The notes under the pieces: generated by a model
Database searches by the model: none
Told to the model about the DNA's origin: nothing
The model's input: the letters and a program-made list of their open reading frames with translations, nothing else
Made by a program: the position numbers and the translations under genes
From: Hyphomicrobiales bacterium
Lineage (GTDB): Bacteria; Pseudomonadota; Alphaproteobacteria; Rhizobiales; S144-23
Length of the DNA stretch: 9,463 bases
Direction of reading: 5' to 3'
Assembly (NCBI GenBank): GCA_015494375.1
Contig: WGBL01000145.1
Span: 1-9,463, forward strand
In this document: one piece after another, positions 1-6,753 of the stretch
Position numbering within the stretch: the stretch's first letter is position 1
Layout: each line of letters starts with the position of its first letter

Positions 1-79
1 ATCGAAAGCGGGTGCGCGACACCGATCGCTGTGCCATCCAGCTCTCCTATGCGATCGGTGTTGCGCACCCGCTTTCGAT
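1..79. repeat. 29-bp near-perfect inverted repeat at window edge
   Basis: Bases 1-29 are the reverse complement of bases 51-79 with a single mismatch (18 against 62, a G-T pair) and a 21-base spacer. The right arm encodes the conserved MetK stretch AIGVAHPLSI, so it is genuine metK. The left arm translates to RKRVRDTDR, which does not resemble the MetK sequence expected just before DRCAIQLSYAIG. The simplest reading is a fold-back join at a contig end, with microhomology at GATCGC. A real hairpin inside metK is less likely because it would corrupt a conserved protein. Confidence 0.85.
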
Positions 80-311
80 CCACTGCGAGCTCTATTGTAC
101 GGGCCGCGTCGAGGAAGCGCGGCTCGAGGAGGCCCTGCCCGAAATCATGGACCTTACGCCCAAGGGCATACGCGACCATCTCCAGCTTCGGCGGCCGATC
201 TACGAGCGCACCGCAGCCTATGGCCACTTCGGCCGCAAGCCCGAGCCCGACGGCGGCTTTTCATGGGAGCGCACCGACCTTGTCGAGCGGCTCAAGGAGG
301 TGCTCGGCTGA
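3..311 (+). CDS. metK: S-adenosylmethionine synthetase, C-terminal part
   Basis: MetK makes S-adenosylmethionine from methionine and ATP in the cytoplasm. Only about the last 96-100 residues are present; full-length MetK is usually about 385-400 residues. The visible part carries family signatures: QLSYAIGVAHPLS, then DLTPKGIRDHL, then RPIYERTAAYGHFGR, and a terminal GFSWERTDLVERL. The protein ends at a TGA at 309-311. Reliable MetK sequence begins near base 24 (DRCAIQ); residues before that come from the inverted copy of downstream sequence and are probably not native. One oddity is CTG where many relatives have GTG (residues YCTGRVEE). trmB begins 18 bases after the stop on the same strand. 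The metK-trmB order is common in Rhizobiales, and the two are probably co-transcribed. Confidence 0.95.
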   Translation, partial: RKRVRDTDRCAIQLSYAIGVAHPLSIHCELYCTGRVEEARLEEALPEIMDLTPKGIRDHLQLRRPIYERTAAYGHFGRKPEPDGGFSWERTDLVERLKEVLG

Positions 312-329
312 GCCGGCGCGGGGCGCTCG

Positions 330-1229
330 ATGGAGCGCGCACGAATGGACGGCCAAACGCACACCCGCAAACGAGTGGGCGGCGAGGTGCCCGCTCTGCC
401 GCGCACCTATGGCCGGCGCAAGGCGCATGCCTTAAGCGCCCGCCAAGAGCACCTTTTGGCGGCGCTCTTGCCGCGGCTTGCCATCGATCTCGAAAAACCG
501 CCGCTCGAGGGCCCGCTTGGGGCCCACTTTGCGAACGCCAAGCAAGAGGTCTGGCTCGAGATCGGCTTTGGCGCGGGCGAACACCTGATTGCCCAGGCCA
601 AAGCCAATCCCGACGTTCTGCTGATTGGGGCCGAGCCCTATGTGAACGGGGTGGCAAGCCTCCTCTCGGCGATCGCAAAGGACGAAGCGTCGGGCGCCGG
701 CCGCCTTGCGGCTTCCGACAACTTCGGCGGCCGAACCAAAGGTATCCCCTTCGAGAGCGCGAACCGCCCCTTTGCGTATGTTCCTACCGAGCCGGGTGAC
801 CGTTCTAGAGAGTGCGCGGCCATACCCATCGCGCCCGCCAATATCCGCATCCACCCGGGCGACGCACGCGACCTCGTCGCCTGGTTGCCCGCGGCCTCCA
901 TTGCCCGGGTGTTTGTGCTCTTCCCGGACCCCTGGCCCAAGAAGCGCCATCACAAGCGGCGGCTCATTGCGGCGCCGTTCGCCCGCGCGCTTGCCCGCGT
1001 CATGGCCTCTGGTGCCGAGCTGCGGTTTGCAAGCGATGTCGCGGACTATGCCGAGGCGGCCTTTGAGGCGCTTGCCGCAACGGGTTGTTTCCACTGCCCG
1101 CCCGCGCGCCCGCTCGCGTGGCAAGAGCGTCCCGACGACTGGCCCGAAACCCGCTATGAGAAAAAGGCGCGCCGGGCCGGGCGCAGCTGCTACTATCTCC
1201 GTTTTGTCCGCAAGCCCCTTCGCCCTTGA
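330..1229 (+). CDS. trmB: tRNA (guanine-N7-)-methyltransferase TrmB
   Basis: TrmB methylates N7 of G46 in the tRNA variable loop, using AdoMet. The 299-residue product shows the family order: RTYGRRKAHALSARQ (25-39), the AdoMet-binding loop EIGFGAGEH (77-85), IGAEPYVNGVASLL (99-112), NIRIHPGDARDL (171-182), the signature FPDPWPKKRHHKRRL (198-212), and DDWPETRYEKKA near the C terminus (269-280). Family members are usually about 210-250 residues. The extra length here is an N-terminal extension plus an insert of about 50 residues (roughly 117-169, bases 678-836) between the GVASLL helix and the NIRIHPGDAR strand. The start is uncertain. ATG at 330 has only a weak GC-rich ribosome site; in-frame ATG at 345 has GGAG at 332-335, nine bases upstream. 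The gene lies 18 bases after metK and is probably in the same transcript. All catalytic motifs are intact, so the enzyme is probably active. Confidence 0.95.
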   Translation: MERARMDGQTHTRKRVGGEVPALPRTYGRRKAHALSARQEHLLAALLPRLAIDLEKPPLEGPLGAHFANAKQEVWLEIGFGAGEHLIAQAKANPDVLLIGAEPYVNGVASLLSAIAKDEASGAGRLAASDNFGGRTKGIPFESANRPFAYVPTEPGDRSRECAAIPIAPANIRIHPGDARDLVAWLPAASIARVFVLFPDPWPKKRHHKRRLIAAPFARALARVMASGAELRFASDVADYAEAAFEALAATGCFHCPPARPLAWQERPDDWPETRYEKKARRAGRSCYYLRFVRKPLRP

Positions 1230-1242
1230 AAACCTAATCCGC

Positions 1243-1267
1243 AGGCTCCCTTGTTTGCAAGAAGCCT
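1243..1267 (+). terminator. Weak hairpin downstream of trmB, possible transcript end
   Basis: AGGCT (1243-1247) pairs with AGCCT (1263-1267), and CTTG (1250-1253) pairs with CAAG (1258-1261) around a TTTG loop, with a small internal bulge. It begins 14 bases after the trmB stop. No T-run follows, so it is not a classic intrinsic terminator. It may only mark or protect the end of the metK-trmB transcript. Confidence 0.25.
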
Positions 1268-1268
1268 C

Positions 1269-1296
1269 CTCGCTCGTAGGAACTCGCTCGCAGGAA
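1269..1296. repeat. 14-bp tandem duplication
   Basis: CTCGCTCGTAGGAA (1269-1282) is followed directly by CTCGCTCGCAGGAA (1283-1296), with one mismatch. It lies in the non-coding sequence after trmB. Confidence 0.85.
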
Positions 1297-1407
1297 TAAG
1301 AAAAAAGTCCAAGGCGCGGCGATGACACGTTGTTGGGTGCGGTTGGCAGTGGCTGAGAGCGGGCGCAGCCCGAAAGGCCTCGTCGGCATATCGGCGGCGG
1401 AGGGGAA

Positions 1408-1478
1408 CCCTCTCGCAACGAGCAGCAGAAGGAGTTCTCTTGCACAGGTCGCGGAGGCGGCCCCCTCTCCCAACGAGC
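1408..1478. repeat. 16-base direct repeat, 55 bases apart
   Basis: CCCTCTCGCAACGAGC (1408-1423) recurs as CCCTCTCCCAACGAGC (1463-1478), with one mismatch. Both copies are in non-coding DNA between trmB and the tRNA. Function unknown. Confidence 0.8.
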
Positions 1479-1530
1479 GGGCACAACAAGTACCAAACTC
1501 TCGGGAAACTCTCAAGTGGCGCTTTGCTGC

Positions 1531-1604
1531 TGGAGGCCACGCCCGGAATCGAACCGGGGTAAACGGATTTGCAGTCCGCTGCGTCACCACTCCGCCACGT
1601 GGCC
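1531..1604 (-). tRNA. tRNA-Cys (anticodon GCA)
   Basis: Read on the minus strand from 1604 to 1531, the sequence folds as a complete tRNA. A 7-bp acceptor stem pairs GGCCACG with CGTGGCC. A D arm (GCG...CGC) follows, then an anticodon stem GCGGA/TCCGT with loop CTGCAAA, giving anticodon GCA (cysteine). The T arm is CCCGG-TTCGATT-CCGGG. The discriminator is U, as expected for tRNA-Cys, and the 3' CCA is encoded (TGG at 1531-1533 on the plus strand). It is 74 nt with no intron. It lies downstream of the spoVR gene on the same strand, and probably has its own promoter near 1700-1726. Confidence 0.97.
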
Positions 1605-1624
1605 ACTCTGGTGCGCCGCCCACT

Positions 1625-1670
1625 TGTGGGCCCTGTGCCAGTGCGCTGCCCTCCTGTGTGCCCTGTGCCA
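1625..1670. repeat. 16-base direct repeat upstream of tRNA-Cys
   Basis: TGTGGGCCCTGTGCCA (1625-1640) recurs as TGTGTGCCCTGTGCCA (1655-1670), with one mismatch and a 30-base period. On the minus strand these lie in the presumed leader of the tRNA-Cys transcript. Confidence 0.8.
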
Positions 1671-1697
1671 TCTCGGCAGGGCGGCCAGGCAGCCCTA

Positions 1698-1726
1698 GCC
1701 ATTGCAACAGTCGCTTGGCCTGTCAA
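1698..1726 (-). promoter_or_regulatory. Candidate promoter for tRNA-Cys
   Basis: On the minus strand TTGACA (1726-1721) matches the sigma70 -35 consensus exactly. The sequence 17-19 bases downstream (AATGGCTA) is a poor -10 match, though alphaproteobacterial -10 boxes are loosely conserved. Transcription would start near 1690, about 85 bases before the mature tRNA 5' end at 1604. The position between the spoVR stop and the tRNA suits a dedicated promoter, but there is no experimental support. Confidence 0.4.
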
Positions 1727-1797
1727 TAGCCTTCGTTCAGCGGCGCTGTGGTCGGGGGCTATCGCCCAGCCAAGGGCTGCAGATGACTGCAATCGTC

Positions 1798-1814
1798 CAA
1801 TCACATCGTGATTG
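1798..1814. repeat. Perfect 7-bp inverted repeat
   Basis: CAATCAC (1798-1804) and GTGATTG (1808-1814) flank a 3-base ATC loop. It lies 64 bases past the spoVR stop on the minus strand. No T-run follows in either direction, so it is not a typical intrinsic terminator. A protein-binding palindrome or a transcript-end hairpin are both possible. Confidence 0.6.
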
Positions 1815-1877
1815 ACTGATCGAGATGGCGCTCGTGCGGGGGCTCGCGCGGCTCCGGCAAACGCCGGCGCTGCTGCC

Positions 1878-3437
1878 TCATGGCAGCGGCAAGGCGTCGT
1901 ACTCCTTGAGTGTCTTGCCGGTCTCGGCACAAACCTCGACAAGTCGCACCCGGTAGCCCCAGAGCTCGGCGACATGCCGGAGCGTGCGGCTGCACTCGTT
2001 TTTCTCGAGCAGCTTGCCATCGCGTACCAGGTGGCGCAGCACCAGTCGCCGATTGCCCTTCAAGTTGGCGTCGATCACCTGAATGTCGGGCTCCTGATAG
2101 GCGAGGTCGTATTGCCGCGCAAGCGTCTGGCGGATGCGCTTATACCCCTCCTCCTCGTGGATGGCCTCGACCGTTAGAAACGGCTCCTCGGCATCGTCGG
2201 AGATGGCGAACAGCCTGAGGTCGCGGATGACGCGCGGGCTTAAGAACTGCAGCACAAAGCTCTCATCGCGATAGTCGGCCCAGGCATCGCGCAATGTGGC
2301 CAGTGCGTCACCATTGCCCGCAATCTCCGGGAACCACTCGCGATCCTCCTCGCTTGGTGTCTCGCAGATGCGCTGGATGTCGCGCATCATGGCAAAGCCC
2401 AGGGCATAGGGGTTGATGCCCGAAAAGCGGCGGTCGTTGAACCCGGGCTGGGTGATGACCGAGGAATGCATATGGAGAAACTCGAGCATTGCGCCCTGGG
2501 TGAGTAGCCCCTTCTCAAAGAGGCGGTTCATGATCTCGTAATGAACGAACGTTGCGCAACCCTCGTTCATCATCTTGGTCTGGCGCTGGGGATAGAAGTA
2601 TTGCGCCAGCGAGCGCACGATGCGGATGAGCTCGCGCTGCCAGTCCTCGAGCTTGGGGGCGTGGCGCTCAAGAAAGGCGAGGAGGTTTTCCTCGGGCAGG
2701 CCCAGCTCCTCGATCGATTTGGCATGCTCCAAGTGGCGGCGCGAGAGGGTCTTTCGCCGGCGCCCTTTCTTCGTGCGCTCGGGCACCGTGCGCCAGAGGT
2801 CGTCGAAGGTGCGCTCTTCATGCTCGCGCCGGGCGCGGGCCTTGTCGCGACGCATTTTCTCCGATGGCTTCCTGCGCCGGGCATAGCGGCTGACGCCATG
2901 GCTCATGAGCGCGTGCGCCGAATCGAGCACCGCCTCGACGGCATCGATGCCATAGCGCTCCTCGCATTTCGCGACATAGCCCTTGGCGAAGGCAAGATAG
3001 TCGAGCACATATTCGGCCCGCGTCCATTGCCGGAAGAGATAATTGTTCTTGAAGAAATGATTGTGCCCGAAGGCGGCATGGGCGATGACTAGCGCCTGCA
3101 TGGTCATCGTGTTCTCTTCCATGATGTAGGAGACGCAAGGATCGGAGTTGATCACGAGCTCATAGGCGAGCGCCTGAACCCCCTTGCGGTAGAGGAGCTC
3201 CTCGCGGGCGAAGCGCTTGCCGAATGTCCAATGGCGATACATGAGCGGCATGCCGATGGCGGCATAGGCGTCGAGCATCTGCTCGGCCGTGATCAGCTCG
3301 ATCTGATTGGCATAGACGTCGAGGCCCAGCTCGCCGAGCGCCACCTCCTCGATGGCGTCGTAAGATTTGCGAATGAGCTCGAACGTCCATTCGCTGCCTT
3401 CGAAGAGAGGGCGAGCCCGTTTCTTGCCGCGCGCCAT
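1878..3437 (-). CDS. SpoVR family protein (YcgB-like)
   Basis: SpoVR proteins are named for a Bacillus spore-cortex gene but occur widely in non-sporulating Proteobacteria (E. coli YcgB). Their biochemical role is not established. The product matches YcgB, as I recall it, along its whole length: SEWTFELI near the N terminus, EQMLDAYAAIGMP, YEIVINSDPC-like YELVINSDPC, EENTMTMQALVIAHAAFGHNHFFKNNYLF (H120, H125 and H127 counted from this start), QYFYPQRQTKMMNEGCATFVHY (E292, H299), SGINPYALGFAMMRDI and FLSPRVIRDL. A basic, low-complexity linker lies at about 186-238. The conserved His and Glu residues could form a metal site (inference). I chose ATG at 3437 because GAGAGG at 3450-3445 sits 7 bases upstream. 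ATG at 3458 overlaps the yeaH stop as ATGA and would add seven residues. It is the last gene of the prkA-yeaH-spoVR operon. Confidence 0.95.
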   Translation of the reverse strand: MARGKKRARPLFEGSEWTFELIRKSYDAIEEVALGELGLDVYANQIELITAEQMLDAYAAIGMPLMYRHWTFGKRFAREELLYRKGVQALAYELVINSDPCVSYIMEENTMTMQALVIAHAAFGHNHFFKNNYLFRQWTRAEYVLDYLAFAKGYVAKCEERYGIDAVEAVLDSAHALMSHGVSRYARRRKPSEKMRRDKARARREHEERTFDDLWRTVPERTKKGRRRKTLSRRHLEHAKSIEELGLPEENLLAFLERHAPKLEDWQRELIRIVRSLAQYFYPQRQTKMMNEGCATFVHYEIMNRLFEKGLLTQGAMLEFLHMHSSVITQPGFNDRRFSGINPYALGFAMMRDIQRICETPSEEDREWFPEIAGNGDALATLRDAWADYRDESFVLQFLSPRVIRDLRLFAISDDAEEPFLTVEAIHEEEGYKRIRQTLARQYDLAYQEPDIQVIDANLKGNRRLVLRHLVRDGKLLEKNECSRTLRHVAELWGYRVRLVEVCAETGKTLKEYDALPLP

Positions 3438-3454
3438 TGGTCCGCCTCTCATTC

Positions 3455-4738
3455 TCATGCGGCCCGCTCGGGGCCGGCAAAGAGATCGTGAAAAACGGGG
3501 AAGATCTCCGACGGCTCCAAAACCTGTGCGAGCGAGAAATTGTCATGACGCGCAACGAGCTGCTCATAGCCCTGCCACAGCACACTCATGCGCTCACCGT
3601 CGTCGAGCAGGCCATCGTCGCCCACCTCGATATAGGCGTAATACTGGCAAATGGGCAGGATGTGCTGATCAAGGAGCCTCAGCGTGCTCGGCATATCGTC
3701 GCGGAAGTTGTGCCCGTCCGATGCCTGCGCCGCATAGATGTTCCAGTCATCGACCGGATAACGCGCCTTGACGATGCGGCGCATCTCCTCAAGCGCGGTC
3801 GAGACCACGGTGCCGCCCGTTGCCCGGCCATAGAAGAATGTGTCCTCATCGACCTCCATCGCCGAGGAGGTGTGGCGGATGAAGACGAGGTCCACCTCGC
3901 GGTAATGGCGGGTGAGAAACACATGAAGCAGCATAAAAAAGCGCTTGGCCAGGTCCTTGAGCTCCTCGGTCATCGAGGCCGAGGCGTCCATGAGGCAAAA
4001 CATCACCGCCTGCGTGGTCGGGCGCGGCTTGCGCTCGAAGCGATTGTAGCGCAGATCGATTGGGTCGATAAAGGCGATGGCGCGCCGGCGTGTGCGCTTC
4101 CTGTGGAGTTCGTCTCTGAGCGCGGCCGCCCGCTTCTCGTCGCCAGCCTTCTCGGCCTCTGCCAGCGCCTTCTCGAGCGCCTCGATCTCGGCAAGCTTGG
4201 GGCGCGAGAGCGCGATCCGCCGGGCGAGGCTCTTGCGCATGGTGGCGATCTTGTTGACCTTGGATGGCGGCCCCTCGCTCTGAAATCCGGCCCGTGTCAG
4301 CATCGGGCTGTTCATTTTCTTGAGCTTGCGCTTGGCGAGGTTGGGCAGCGCCAAATCCTCAAAGAAGATTTCGAGGAACTCCTCCTTTGAGAGGGTGAAG
4401 ACGAAGCTGTCCTCGCCCTCGCCGTCGGGGCTGCCCTCGGCACCGCCCGCACCCGCAGATGAGGGCGGGCGCAGGATCTGGTCGCCCGGCCGGAAGCTCT
4501 CATTGCCCGGCAGCACATACTCCCGCTCGCCGCGCTCGCGGTCGAAGGTGAACGAGGGTTCCTTCAGATCCTTTGAGCGGATTGAGATTTCCTCGCTGCC
4601 CTCCACTTCCGAGACCTTGCGCCGCTTGAGCGCCTCGCCCACCGCCTCGCGGATATGCGCCTTGGCGCGGCGGACGAAGCGCTGTCGATTGCCGAGGCTC
4701 TTCGACTTCGGGTTGAGGCGGCGGTCGAGAACTTTCAT
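3455..4738 (-). CDS. yeaH: DUF444 (UPF0229) family protein, YeaH-like, VWA-type fold
   Basis: The 427-residue product has the same length as E. coli YeaH as I recall it, and the same architecture. It opens with the family motif DRRLNPKSKSLGNRQRFVRR (5-24). A Gly/Glu-rich linker follows (about 92-110), then SKEEFLEIFFEDLALPNL (117-134), a charged helical stretch (about 184-217), and a VWA-like domain. The metal-site (MIDAS) motif DASAS is at 251-255, with GGT at 308-310 and ASDG at 339-342 as the other likely ligand loops. In E. coli, YeaH works with the kinase-like AAA+ protein YeaG in stationary-phase and nitrogen-stress adaptation. Here it lies 34 bases after prkA, and its TGA touches the start region of spoVR, so translation is probably coupled. 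The start has only a weak ribosome site (GAGG is about 20 bases upstream), but no better in-frame start exists. Confidence 0.95.
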   Translation of the reverse strand: MKVLDRRLNPKSKSLGNRQRFVRRAKAHIREAVGEALKRRKVSEVEGSEEISIRSKDLKEPSFTFDRERGEREYVLPGNESFRPGDQILRPPSSAGAGGAEGSPDGEGEDSFVFTLSKEEFLEIFFEDLALPNLAKRKLKKMNSPMLTRAGFQSEGPPSKVNKIATMRKSLARRIALSRPKLAEIEALEKALAEAEKAGDEKRAAALRDELHRKRTRRRAIAFIDPIDLRYNRFERKPRPTTQAVMFCLMDASASMTEELKDLAKRFFMLLHVFLTRHYREVDLVFIRHTSSAMEVDEDTFFYGRATGGTVVSTALEEMRRIVKARYPVDDWNIYAAQASDGHNFRDDMPSTLRLLDQHILPICQYYAYIEVGDDGLLDDGERMSVLWQGYEQLVARHDNFSLAQVLEPSEIFPVFHDLFAGPERAA

Positions 4739-4772
4739 CGTGCGCTAATCCATTCGCCTCTTATTCCGCCCC

Positions 4773-6719
4773 TCATCCGGCCTTGCTCACGCGCATGTAC
4801 CACTCGACGAGACGGCGGACCTGGCGCTCGGTATAGCCGCGCGCGACCATTCGCTCGACGAACTCGGCATGCTTCTTCTCGGACTTGGCGTCCTTCTTGG
4901 CGCCGAAGCTGATGACGGGCAAAAGCTCCTCGACCTGGCTGAACATCCGCTTCTCGATGACATCGCGGATCTTCTGATAGGACGTCCAATCGGGATTGCG
5001 GCCGCCATTCTTGGCCCGCGCGCGGAGCGAGAACTTGACCACCTCGTAGCGGAAGTCCTTGGGGTTTGCGATGCCTGCGGGCTTTTCGATCTTGTTGAGC
5101 TCCTCGTTCAAGAGCTCGCGGTCCATGAGCTGGCCGGTGTCGGGATCCTTGAAGTCCTGATCCTCGATCCAGGCGTCGGCATAGGCGACATAGCGGTCGA
5201 AGAGATTCTGGCCGTAGTCGTGATAGGACTCGAGGTAGGCCTTCTGGATCTCGTTGCCGACGAACTCGGCATAGCGCGGCGCGAGCTCTTCCTTGAGAAA
5301 CTCGAGATAGCGCTGCTCCGTCTCCTCGGGCAGTTGCTCGCGGCGGATGGCCTGCTCGAGCACATACATGAGGTGGACCGGATCGGCCGCCACCTCTTCG
5401 GTGTCGAAGTTGAAGGTCTCGGCCAGCACCTTGTAGGCAAAGCGCGTCGAGATGCCGTCCATGCCTTCGGTGACACCGGCGGCGTCGCGATACTCCTGCA
5501 TGGTCTTGGCCTGGGGGTCGGTGTCCTTGAGCGCCTCGCCGTCATAGACCCGCATCTTGGTGTAAAGGCTCGAGTTCTCGTGCTCCTTGAGGCGGCTCAA
5601 GACCGAGAAGCGGGCCATCAGCCTGAGCGTGTCGGGCGCGCAGGGCGCATCCGCCAGTTCGCTGTTGGCGAGCAACTTCTCATAGATTTTCGTCTCCTCG
5701 GTGACGCGCAGGCAATAGGGCACCTTGACCACGCAAATACGGTCGAGGAAGGCCTCGTTGTTCTTGTTCGACTTGAAGCTCTGCCACTCCGACTCGTTGG
5801 AATGGGCGATGATGATGCCGCCATAGGGCATGGCGCCCACGTTCTCGGTGCCGACATAGGTGCCGTCCTGTGTCGCCGTCAGGAGCGGGTGCAGCATCTT
5901 GAGCGGCGCCTTGAACATCTCGACGAACTCGAGCAGGCCCTGGGTGGTGCGGTTGAGACCGCCCGAATAGGAGTAGGCGTCGGCGTCGTCCTGGCCGAAG
6001 TACTCGAGCTTGCGGATGTCGACCTTGCCCACGAGCGACGAGATGTCCTGGTTGTTCTCATCGCCCGGCTCGGTCTTCGCGATCGCGATCTGGCGCAGCT
6101 TGGAGGGGTACATCTTGATGACGCTGAACTTGGAGATGTCGCCGCCAAACTCGTCCAGCCGCTTGACCGCCCAGGGCGACATATGGCCCGGCAGGCGCCG
6201 CTCGGGAATGCCGTATTTGTCTTCGAGCGCAGCCCCCATGGTCGCTGGATCGAAAAGCCCAAGCGGGCTCTCGAAGATGGGGCTTGGCTCATCGCCCACC
6301 CCGAGAACATAGATGGGCAACTCCTGCATCAGGTCCTTGAGGCGGTCGGCGAGCGAGGATTTGCCGCCGCCGACGGGGCCCAGCAGATAGAGGATCTGCT
6401 TGCGTTCTTCGAGCCCCTGGGCGGCATGGCGGAAATAGCCGACAATGCGCTCGATCGTCTCCTCGAGGCCATAGAAGTCCTGGAAGGCCGGATAGACCTT
6501 GATGGTCCGGTTCATGAAGATGCGCCCGAGCCGCGGGTCCTTCGAGGTATCGATGAGCTCGGGCTCGCCGATGGCTGCAACCATCCGCTCGGCCGCCGAG
6601 GCATACATGGTCGGGTCGTCACGGCAGCCCTCGAGGTATTCCTTGAGGGTGAGTGTGGTCTTTTTCTCTTTGTCGTAGGCCTTTGTGTAAAGGCTGAAGA
6701 CGTCCGCTTTTGTGGTCAT
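4773..6719 (-). CDS. prkA: PrkA family AAA+ ATPase/serine kinase-like protein (YeaG)
   Basis: From ATG 6719 the product is 648 residues, against about 644 for E. coli YeaG, and aligns with it along the whole length from memory. The N-terminal AAA+ module carries Walker A GPVGGGKSS (114-122), TEPGDENNQDISSLVGKVD (about 216-234), a Walker B-like GLLEFVEMFK (261-270) and GGIIIAHSNESEW (300-312). The C-terminal PrkA region includes SLYTKMRVYDGE, AYLESYHDYGQNLFDRYV and KIEKPAGIANPKDFRYEV, ending in RQVRRLVEWYMRVSKAG. PrkA proteins have been described as serine kinases; more recent work on Bacillus PrkA proposed an AAA+ protease-like activity, so the catalytic role is unsettled. It is the first gene of a prkA-yeaH-spoVR operon. 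A TTG at 6728 is in frame and would add three residues. Upstream lies an unusual U-free leader. Confidence 0.97.
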   Translation of the reverse strand: MTTKADVFSLYTKAYDKEKKTTLTLKEYLEGCRDDPTMYASAAERMVAAIGEPELIDTSKDPRLGRIFMNRTIKVYPAFQDFYGLEETIERIVGYFRHAAQGLEERKQILYLLGPVGGGKSSLADRLKDLMQELPIYVLGVGDEPSPIFESPLGLFDPATMGAALEDKYGIPERRLPGHMSPWAVKRLDEFGGDISKFSVIKMYPSKLRQIAIAKTEPGDENNQDISSLVGKVDIRKLEYFGQDDADAYSYSGGLNRTTQGLLEFVEMFKAPLKMLHPLLTATQDGTYVGTENVGAMPYGGIIIAHSNESEWQSFKSNKNNEAFLDRICVVKVPYCLRVTEETKIYEKLLANSELADAPCAPDTLRLMARFSVLSRLKEHENSSLYTKMRVYDGEALKDTDPQAKTMQEYRDAAGVTEGMDGISTRFAYKVLAETFNFDTEEVAADPVHLMYVLEQAIRREQLPEETEQRYLEFLKEELAPRYAEFVGNEIQKAYLESYHDYGQNLFDRYVAYADAWIEDQDFKDPDTGQLMDRELLNEELNKIEKPAGIANPKDFRYEVVKFSLRARAKNGGRNPDWTSYQKIRDVIEKRMFSQVEELLPVISFGAKKDAKSEKKHAEFVERMVARGYTERQVRRLVEWYMRVSKAG

Positions 6720-6753
6720 GGGTTCCAACGGAGATGTGGTCTCTCTTCGCTCA

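Larger units (their letters stand above)
1230..1530. other. Gene-free stretch between trmB and tRNA-Cys
   Basis: No open frame here looks like a protein gene; the frames that cross it also cross the tRNA or lie antisense to trmB. It holds a weak hairpin just after trmB, a 14-bp tandem duplication (1269-1296), a 16-base direct repeat at 1408-1423 and 1463-1478, and AAACTCTC twice (1495-1502 and 1506-1513). In many Rhizobiales trmB is followed by rimP and nusA; that order is not seen here. Confidence 0.6.

Noticed and set aside
432..1496. Minus-strand open frame (354 codons) antisense to trmB
   Set aside because: trmB on the plus strand has unmistakable family motifs; this frame has none and no start signal.
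1531..1604. tRNA-Cys as an integration site of a mobile element
   Set aside because: No integrase and no second copy of the tRNA 3' end are visible in the window.
1193..2020. Minus-strand open frame (275 codons) between trmB and spoVR
   Set aside because: It runs through the complete tRNA-Cys gene and into the ends of trmB and spoVR, which a real protein gene would not do.
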